Source of the DNA: an uncultured Collinsella sp.
GTDB lineage: Bacteria > Actinomycetota > Coriobacteriia > Coriobacteriales > Coriobacteriaceae
Direction: 5' to 3'
DNA: 21,379 nucleotides
Assembly (NCBI GenBank): GCA_902463875.1
Contig: CABQHR010000008.1
Coordinates: forward strand, 1-21,379
Part shown: piece after piece, positions 1 to 5,441 of the stretch
Position numbering within the stretch: position 1 is the stretch's first letter
How the letters are laid out: each line of letters opens with the position of its first letter
Program-made: the position numbers and the translations under genes
The notes under the pieces: model-generated
What the model saw: only the letters and a program-made list of their open reading frames with translations
Told to the model about the DNA's origin: nothing
Databases searched by the model: none

Positions 1-400
1 TGATGATGTCCAGGATACGCATGATCGTCTCGGAGACGGCCTTGCGCGAAACCGCCGCAAGGGCGCCCACGACCGAGCCGCAGACCAGAGCCATGGCAGT
101 GGCGCCAAAGCCGATAATCAGCGAGTAACGACCACCGTAGAGCATACGCGACAGAATGTCGCGACCCTTATCGTCGGTACCGAAGATAAATCCGTTGCCG
201 GGAGCCTGGCGAGCCGTAAAAATCTCGACCGGGCTATAGGGGGCAAGAAGGGGCGCCAGAATCGCAGTCAGGGCGACCAGCACCAGCACGACGGCGGCAA
301 TCTTAGAAGACAGCGTCATCTTCTTCCAGCCACCGAGCTTGAGCCCCTTGGAGGCAGCTTTCTCGAGCTGCTCGGTTTGCTTCTCTCGAATCTTTACCAT
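1..400 (-). CDS. Peptide ABC transporter permease, DppC/OppC type (3' part outside window)
   Basis: Inner-membrane permease of a peptide/oligopeptide (or nickel-type) ABC importer; it would pair with the adjacent DppB-type permease. The reading frame is open from ATG at 400 to the left edge, giving the first 133 residues. I translated it by hand. A charged cytoplasmic start (MVKIREKQ) leads into a first membrane segment at about residues 34-52 (IAAVVLVLVALTAILAPLLA). The family signature FGTDDKGRDILSRMLYGGR follows at about residues 73-91, and then a second hydrophobic stretch. The GTD..GRD..SR..YG.R block just after the first membrane segment is characteristic of DppC/OppC. The start lies three bases after the stop of the upstream permease gene, so the two are translated as one operon. 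The ribosome binding site is weak, which suggests translational coupling. Substrate cannot be told from the sequence. The C-terminal half, with the EAA loop, is missing only because the window ends. Confidence 0.9.
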   Translation of the reverse strand, partial: MVKIREKQTEQLEKAASKGLKLGGWKKMTLSSKIAAVVLVLVALTAILAPLLAPYSPVEIFTARQAPGNGFIFGTDDKGRDILSRMLYGGRYSLIIGFGATAMALVCGSVVGALAAVSRKAVSETIMRILDII

Positions 401-403
401 AAT

Positions 404-1360
404 CTACACCGTCCTGATGCGCGGGTTGATGAGCAGGTAGAGCATGTCAACCACGATGTTGATGATGATGAAGGCAAGAGCAACGACGATGACGACGCCC
501 TGAACCAGGTTCGCCTCGTTGCCCTGAACGCCCTGCAGGATCGCAGTACCCATGCCGGGGAGGTTGAAGATGACCTCGATGACGACGGCGCCGCCCATAA
601 GATAACCGATCTTAAGACCGAGGGTGGTGACCGGGGTGATCAGCGCGTTGCGCAAAACGTTAATACCGACGACGACCTTCTCGGGAACGCCGGCGCCGCG
701 AGCCATGCGGACATAGTCCTTGTCGAGCTCCTCGACCATGGCGGTACGCACGATACGAGTCATCTGACCCGTCAGCGGGAATGCCAGGGCGATGGCGGGC
801 ATGATCATACGAGCCATGTAGCCAGCCGGATTGGCGGTGAAGTGAGGCAGGGCGCCGGAAGCCGGGAGCACCTTGAGGTAGGAAGAAAACAGCAGAATCA
901 ACAGAACGGCAAGCCAGAACGACGGGGTTGCCAGACCGGCGATGGAAAAGACGCGGATCACTTGGTCCGGCCATTTATCGCGATACAGTGCCGCGATGAC
1001 GCCAAGCAAAAACGAGACGACTGCGCCGATGGCAAGACCGATAAAGGTCAGCTGCATCGTGACGGGCAGCGCCGTGGAGATGCGCTTGGCAACGGAGTTG
1101 CGAGCAGCACCATAGGTGCCCATGTCACCATGGATCAGATTGCCCATGTAGCGCACGTAGCGCACGGGCCAGGGGTCGTCCAGACCATACTTCTCATGGT
1201 ACTCGGCAACCGCCTCGGGCGAGGCGCCGTCACCCAACGCCGTGTAGGCGGGGTCGGTCTTGGAGAACGACATAAGGAAGAACACCAGGACGGTGACGCC
1301 CAATGCCATGATCGGCAGCGCCACGAGACGCCTTCCAATCAAACGTAGAAAGTTGTTCAC
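404..1360 (-). CDS. Peptide ABC transporter permease, DppB/OppB type
   Basis: Membrane permease subunit of the same importer; it forms the translocation channel with the DppC-type partner. The protein starts NNFLRLIGRRLVALPIMALGV, the usual DppB N-terminus with one membrane helix. A periplasm-facing loop carries YGLDDPWPVRYVRYMGN and HGDMGTY, both family landmarks. Several further helices follow. The EAA-like cytoplasmic loop DYVRMARGAGVPEKVV, which contacts the ATPase, lies in the C-terminal third. The C-terminus IINIVVDMLYLLINPRIR is typical. I chose GTG at 1360 because GGGGAG stands six or so bases upstream. The frame stays open to 1393 but has no usable start signal there. Length is 318 residues, normal for the family. 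The next gene starts three bases after its stop. Confidence 0.93.
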   Translation of the reverse strand: MNNFLRLIGRRLVALPIMALGVTVLVFFLMSFSKTDPAYTALGDGASPEAVAEYHEKYGLDDPWPVRYVRYMGNLIHGDMGTYGAARNSVAKRISTALPVTMQLTFIGLAIGAVVSFLLGVIAALYRDKWPDQVIRVFSIAGLATPSFWLAVLLILLFSSYLKVLPASGALPHFTANPAGYMARMIMPAIALAFPLTGQMTRIVRTAMVEELDKDYVRMARGAGVPEKVVVGINVLRNALITPVTTLGLKIGYLMGGAVVIEVIFNLPGMGTAILQGVQGNEANLVQGVVIVVALAFIIINIVVDMLYLLINPRIRTV

Positions 1361-1400
1361 GTTCTCTCCCCTTTCTTTTGTCGGTAGGACCAACTGGTAT

Positions 1401-1418
1401 ATGAGTATGGATACTCAT
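1401..1418 (-). other. Perfect 8+2+8 inverted repeat in the importer operon
   Basis: ATGAGTAT-GG-ATACTCAT is a perfect inverted repeat between the binding-protein gene and the DppB-type gene. In RNA it would form a 7-8 bp AU-rich hairpin. It lies just downstream (in the minus-strand transcript) of the larger hairpin at 1422-1455. It may be an mRNA-stabilising or attenuating element, or a protein-binding site. No poly-U tail follows. Confidence 0.45.
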
Positions 1419-1421
1419 TAC

Positions 1422-1455
1422 AAGACCCGAGCGACATCGAAGCCGCCCGGGTCTT
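1422..1455 (-). terminator. Long intercistronic hairpin, probable attenuator or mRNA stabiliser
   Basis: The arms AAGACCCG and CGGGTCTT enclose further pairing. Read on the minus strand the stem runs to about 14 pairs around a TTCGAT loop. Two pairs are G·U on that strand and would be A/C mismatches on the plus strand, which argues that the minus-strand transcript is the one selected. There is no real U tract after the stem on the minus strand (GTAATGAG). It is therefore a partial terminator or a 3'-end stabiliser that would give more binding-protein mRNA than permease mRNA. Confidence 0.5.
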
Positions 1456-1515
1456 TGTTTCAACTATGAGGACGTTGCCTTACGACCGACGCCCTGCACA
1501 TGACTCAAGCGAGTC

Positions 1516-3129
1516 TTACGCCTTGACGGTCGCAACGCCCCTGAAGGACATGCTCGTCGTGCCGATGCCCTTGAAGCCATCGAGGGCCTCGCCGTTGGGC
1601 GCGGTGGACGGATCGTCCCAGGAAGCGGAGACGGTCTTGACGTGGACGACGGGGTACAGAACGGCGTTGTCGGCGATGATGTCGAAGCACTCGTTCCACT
1701 TCTTCTGCTGCTCGTCGCCCTCGGCGGCAAGAGCCTCGTCCATGAGACCGTGGAGCTTCTCCCACTCAGCGGACTCCTTCCACGGGCAACGGGTCTGCAT
1801 CCAGACGTTGTCGCCGTACCACCAGTTGAGCAGCAGGTCGGGGTCGGCGCCGAAGCAGGACGGATCGCCAGGGGCGAGGAGGATGTCGTAGGCCTCGCCG
1901 CCGTCGATGGCAGCGTAGGTGGCAGCCGAGGTGTCAGTCTGGATGGTCACGTCGAAGCCGAGGGCGTCGAGGTCGTTCTTGACCTGAGCGGCCATGCCCT
2001 TGATCTGCTCGTTGTCGGTGGTGCGCAGGGTGATGGCGCCCGGGGTGATGCCAGACTCTTCGATGAGCTTCTTGGCCTTCTTGGCGTCAGTCTTGTACAC
2101 CGTGGAAGCCTCATGATAGTTGGTGAAGCTCTTGGGCAGGTAGCAGCTGGCGGCGGTAGCAAGGCCGGCGAAGGTGTTGCTGATCATCTTCTCGGTGTCG
2201 AGCGCGTACATGACGGCCTGACGGACCTTGACGTTGTTCCAAGGCTCCTTGGCGACGTTGAACATAACGAAGCGGGTGCCGAAGCCCTGAACGTTGTCGA
2301 TCTTGCAGCCAGCGCTCTCGAGCTGGTCGACGGCGTCAGCGGTGACGAGCTCCATAACGAGCGTGGAGCCCTCCTGCTGAGCGGTGACGCGAGCGGTGGG
2401 GTCGGTCAGGATGCTGTACTGAATCTTCTCATCCTCAGCAGCATACTCGCCGTTGTACTCGGGGTTGGGAACCAGGGTGATCTCGGTATCGGAGATGGCG
2501 TCGTACATCCAGGGACCGGAGCCGATCGGCTGCTTGGCGCGATCCTCCTCGGTCTGGGTGGCAGGGGTGACGCGGATGATGGCCAGACGATCCTTGAGCA
2601 GGGAGAAGTTGGGGACCTTGGTCTTGACCGTCACGGTGCTGGCGTCCTTGGCCTCGATGGACTCGAAGGGCTGGAAGAACGGAGCATAGGTAGCAGAAGC
2701 GGCGCAAGCGGTGTAGGAGGCGACGACGTCGTCAGCGGTGACCTCGGTGCCGTCGGAGAACTTGGCGCCCTTGCGGATGGTGACCTCGAAGGTGGTGTCG
2801 TCCACGGACTTGGGATCATCGGTGGCGAGCTCGTTGAAGGTGCTGTAGTCGTGGTAATCGATGCCGTAGAGGCCCTCGATGACGTGCCAGTTAGCGCCCA
2901 GGCCCACAGCGGAGCCGGTGCTGGCGGGGTCGAAGCTGGACGGAGCGTAAGCGGAACCAGCGGTGATCACGCCACCGCCACGGTTGGCGGAATCGGTGGA
3001 ACCGGAAGCGGAACCCTCGTCGCTAGAGCTGCCACCGCAGCCGGTGAGACCAAGGCCGGCGACAGCAGCGACGCTGCCGGTGAGGCCGAGGAACGAACGC
3101 CTGGACATACCCTTGTTGATGATGGCCAT
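1516..3129 (-). CDS. Peptide-type ABC transporter substrate-binding lipoprotein (SBP family 5)
   Basis: Extracellular binding protein for the peptide importer encoded just downstream. The N-terminus MAIINKGMSRRSFLGLTGS carries a twin-arginine motif (SRRSFLG, residues 9-15). A hydrophobic segment follows, then the lipobox LTGC with the lipidated Cys at residue 31. A Ser/Gly/Asp-rich linker comes next. The export route is thus likely Tat followed by lipidation and membrane anchoring. The mature part has SBP_bac_5 features: YEGLYGIDY-like N-domain, FEVTIRKGAKFSDGTEVTADDVVASY, QAVMYALD and a long C-terminal domain. Length is 537 residues, normal for the family. I chose ATG at 3129 because AGGAGAAGAC precedes it directly; an in-frame ATG at 3144 has no such site and would overlap it. 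The ligand cannot be read from sequence, so dipeptide, oligopeptide and other family-5 ligands remain possible. Confidence 0.93.
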   Translation of the reverse strand: MAIINKGMSRRSFLGLTGSVAAVAGLGLTGCGGSSSDEGSASGSTDSANRGGGVITAGSAYAPSSFDPASTGSAVGLGANWHVIEGLYGIDYHDYSTFNELATDDPKSVDDTTFEVTIRKGAKFSDGTEVTADDVVASYTACAASATYAPFFQPFESIEAKDASTVTVKTKVPNFSLLKDRLAIIRVTPATQTEEDRAKQPIGSGPWMYDAISDTEITLVPNPEYNGEYAAEDEKIQYSILTDPTARVTAQQEGSTLVMELVTADAVDQLESAGCKIDNVQGFGTRFVMFNVAKEPWNNVKVRQAVMYALDTEKMISNTFAGLATAASCYLPKSFTNYHEASTVYKTDAKKAKKLIEESGITPGAITLRTTDNEQIKGMAAQVKNDLDALGFDVTIQTDTSAATYAAIDGGEAYDILLAPGDPSCFGADPDLLLNWWYGDNVWMQTRCPWKESAEWEKLHGLMDEALAAEGDEQQKKWNECFDIIADNAVLYPVVHVKTVSASWDDPSTAPNGEALDGFKGIGTTSMSFRGVATVKA

Positions 3130-3265
3130 GTCTTCTCCTATCAATAGAGAATCTTACCCGGGAGCACCTAGACTTGCCCCCGCGCAACTTGCGGACGATA
3201 TATACCTTACCTACCGACAAACCCAACTTGGGTGCCGCGCTCGGCGACCGTTACATACAACCGCT

Positions 3266-3288
3266 TGAACGGTATTTAGTACCGTTCA
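3266..3288. promoter_or_regulatory. Candidate operator: perfect 9-bp inverted repeat with 5-base spacer
   Basis: TGAACGGTA-N5-TACCGTTCA is an exact inverted repeat of 23 bases, centred about 148 bases upstream of the importer ATG. The size and symmetry suit a dimeric helix-turn-helix regulator. It overlaps the -10 position of the best minus-strand promoter candidate, so binding there would be expected to repress the importer. The regulator is not encoded in this window. Confidence 0.5.
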
Positions 3289-3304
3289 CCGAATTCGTTG
3301 ACAA
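3276..3304 (-). promoter_or_regulatory. Possible promoter of the peptide importer operon
   Basis: On the minus strand TTGTCA (3299-3304; five of six -35 consensus bases) is followed after 17 bases by TACTAA (3276-3281), a poor -10. The spacing is ideal but the -10 is weak. A rival with TTGGGT, 16 bases and TATATA lies closer to the gene (about 3200-3228). Position relative to the inverted repeat makes the first candidate the more interesting one. Confidence 0.3.
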
Positions 3305-3446
3305 ACGATTCGCCAGACAGTATGTATCGACGAGGTGAGATATCAGTCTTCGTCAACCCGCAGGATAGCAGGGTTGTTCACCATGGCTAGTCAAACGTTT
3401 TAGCGTTAATTAAACCCGAAATCGGCTGGTAATCGCCGTGAAATAA

Positions 3447-3469
3447 ATGATTGAAAATCACGCAATCAT
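3447..3469 (-). terminator. Weak AT-rich hairpin downstream of uvrC
   Basis: ATGATTG and CAATCAT form a perfect 7-bp stem with a 9-base loop, about 26 bases past the uvrC stop on the minus strand. It is followed by TTATTTC. The stem is AT-rich, so termination would be weak; this is the best candidate for the end of the ybaK-murJ-uvrC transcript. Confidence 0.4.
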
Positions 3470-3494
3470 GTATATCAGTTGTTTAGAGGCGTGT

Positions 3495-5435
3495 TTAGTT
3501 TTCGGATTGCTTTGCCGCCGCCTCGGCGCGCTCGGCATTCCATGCAACGAGCGCCTCGTGAACCGCTTTGGCGACATCGGCAGGTATGCCGCGAACTTCC
3601 GCAATCTCTTGCTCGCTCGCCGCACGCAAACGCTTCATCGAGCCAAAATGGCGCATAATGGCACGTTTTCTAGTGGGCCCCACGCCTGGAACGTCATCGA
3701 GTACCGAAACCGTCATGGCTTTATCGCGCAACTCACGATGGAATGTAATTGCAAAACGGTGCGATTCATCGCGCACCTGCTTGATGAGATAGAGCGACGC
3801 GGACCCGGTCGGAAGCACGACGGGAGTCTCGTCCCAAGGCACGAAAACCTCCTCATCGGCCTTTGCCAAGCCACAAACTGGTATATCGAGCCCAAGGGCC
3901 TCAAGTTGCTTAATTGCAGCCGTCAATTGCGGCTTGCCGCCGTCGACAACGAGCAGATCGGGGCGCGAGCCAAAACGTTCGTCGGCCATCCGCTCGGGAG
4001 CATAACGACGCCCCAAAACCTCGGACATCGAAACGAAGTCGTTCGCCTCGTCCAATTCGGCCTGGATTTTAAAGCGGCGGTACTGGCTCTTGTCGGCGCG
4101 GCCGTTGGTAAACACCACCATCGAGGCGACCGTAAAGGTTCCATGCAGCGTAGAGATATCGAAGCACTCGATACGCAACGGCGGCGATGGCAGCGCCAAC
4201 GCGCTTTCGAGCTCCAAGAGCGCCCGATTGGTGCGGTCGTCGGCATACCCCGTGCGCATCATGTAGCGCATAAGGGCATGACGAGCATTTTTGGATGCCA
4301 TATCGAGCAGACGGTGTTTCTCGCCGCGCTGCGGCCTATGGAGATGGCAGGAGCGTTCACGCTTACCCGCAAGCCACTCCCCCAGCGCTTCGGCATCCTC
4401 AAGCTCGACAGAGAGATTGACCTCAGCTGGAATATCAGCCGTCTCGTCGTAATAGCGCTTAAGAAAGCCCGATTGGAGCTCCTCCTCGTCGACATCCAAA
4501 CCCTTATCGAGAATGAACTCGCAGGTTCGAACTGTTCGACCCTCGCGCACGACAAAAACACAGGCGGCAGAGATGGTCTCTTCGCGATAAAAACCGATGA
4601 CGTCGATGTCGACACTCGACGGAAAGACAACCTGCTGGCGATCGTCCAGGCCCCTAATGACATCCAAACGACGTTTGACGCGGCCGGCGCGCTCGAAATC
4701 GAGCGCCTCTGCTGCCTCCGTCATCTCGGAGGTCAGCTCATCGACGACGTCCTTGCGGTGGCCGGACAAAAAACGCTCGACGCGTTTGACGTTCTTGGCA
4801 TAGTCGGCAGGAGCAATCGCGCCGACGCACGCACCCGGGCCGCGCCCGACATGGTAGTCAAAGCAGGGGCGCCCGTTTTGCGCGCAAATCATATTGACGA
4901 TGTCCTCTTCGCCCTTGTGGGACTCGACGATACGCCGACACCGACGCCACTCCGCACAGGATGCCGAGCAAATGGGGATGACCTTACGCAGCGTATCGAT
5001 GGTCTCACGCGCCGCACGGCTGTCGGTATAGGGGCCAAAATAGCGCGTGCCAGGCTTATGGCGCTCGCGCGTGTATTTAATAGCGGGAAATAGGTCGCTT
5101 TTGGTGATAGCGATAAAGGGGTAGCTCTTGTCGTCCTTGAGGTCGACATTAAAGTACGGATGGTACTGGCCGATCAAATTGCGCTCGAGCACTAAAGCTT
5201 CGTGCTCGGTCTCCACGACGATATAGTCGAAGCTCGCCACCAGCTGCATCATGAGCGGGATCTTTTGACGCTCGTCCTGCAACGTCACGTATTGGCGCAT
5301 GCGAGCGCGCAGGTTTTTCGCCTTGCCCACATAGATGACATCCCCCTTGGCATCTTTCCAAAGGTAACAGCCAGGCTGTGTGGGAACGCGCGAAACCTGT
5401 TCGGCAAGCGTTGGAATGTTATCGTGACCCGCCAC
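3495..5435 (-). CDS. uvrC: UvrABC system protein C (excinuclease subunit C)
   Basis: Cytoplasmic nuclease that makes both incisions around a DNA lesion after UvrA/UvrB have marked it. Domains seen: GIY-YIG nuclease at residues 17-95 (GCYLW, VIYVGKAKNLRAR); a cysteine region at 156-203; the UvrB-binding UVR motif near 234-265 (LTSEMTEAAEALDFERA); an RNase H-like nuclease at about 380-570 with candidate catalytic Asp426 (ECFDIS), Asp498 (VVDGGK) and His559 (ESHRFA); a helix-hairpin-helix pair at 575-632. Length 646 is normal. The start is GTG at 5435, six bases past the murJ stop, with its AGGT ribosome site overlapping that stop. Oddity: the cluster-ligand pattern RPC-x7-C-x3-C has Gly199 where the second of these Cys is expected, and there is an insert of about 25-30 residues before RPC with extra Cys at 160, 166 and 184. 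Confidence 0.97.
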   Translation of the reverse strand: MAGHDNIPTLAEQVSRVPTQPGCYLWKDAKGDVIYVGKAKNLRARMRQYVTLQDERQKIPLMMQLVASFDYIVVETEHEALVLERNLIGQYHPYFNVDLKDDKSYPFIAITKSDLFPAIKYTRERHKPGTRYFGPYTDSRAARETIDTLRKVIPICSASCAEWRRCRRIVESHKGEEDIVNMICAQNGRPCFDYHVGRGPGACVGAIAPADYAKNVKRVERFLSGHRKDVVDELTSEMTEAAEALDFERAGRVKRRLDVIRGLDDRQQVVFPSSVDIDVIGFYREETISAACVFVVREGRTVRTCEFILDKGLDVDEEELQSGFLKRYYDETADIPAEVNLSVELEDAEALGEWLAGKRERSCHLHRPQRGEKHRLLDMASKNARHALMRYMMRTGYADDRTNRALLELESALALPSPPLRIECFDISTLHGTFTVASMVVFTNGRADKSQYRRFKIQAELDEANDFVSMSEVLGRRYAPERMADERFGSRPDLLVVDGGKPQLTAAIKQLEALGLDIPVCGLAKADEEVFVPWDETPVVLPTGSASLYLIKQVRDESHRFAITFHRELRDKAMTVSVLDDVPGVGPTRKRAIMRHFGSMKRLRAASEQEIAEVRGIPADVAKAVHEALVAWNAERAEAAAKQSEN

Positions 5436-5441
5436 GTTTAC

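Larger units (their letters stand above)
3130..3494. other. 365-base non-coding gap: importer promoter/operator region and uvrC 3' end
   Basis: No convincing gene lies here. Nearest uvrC there is an AT-rich hairpin (3447-3469). A second hairpin has arms CAACCC and GGGTTG (3354-3359 with 3371-3376) and no U tract. The 9+5+9 inverted repeat is at 3266-3288. Two odd palindromes share the core CAACTTG: ACCCAACTTGGGT at 3221-3233 and CGCAACTTGCG at 3183-3193, with centres 39 bases apart. The stretch nearest the binding-protein gene holds only the untranslated leader and the ribosome binding site. Confidence 0.7.

Noticed and set aside
1642..3147. Long plus-strand open frame opposite the binding-protein gene (501 codons)
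   Set aside because: Low-complexity Gly/Val/Leu/Asp composition mirrors the codon bias of the real gene; no ribosome site, no domain.
3298..3326. Plus-strand TTGACA, 17 bases, TATGTA: promoter-like, pointing toward the uvrC 3' end
   Set aside because: The -35 is perfect but the -10 matches only three bases. No plus-strand gene follows, and TTGTCAA/TTGACAA is nearly palindromic, so the minus-strand reading explains it. A small or antisense RNA cannot be excluded.
3447..5093. Long open frame on the plus strand opposite uvrC (548 codons)
   Set aside because: It lies exactly antisense to a certain gene, its protein has no recognisable domain and an Arg/His-rich composition, and such shadows are common opposite GC-rich genes.
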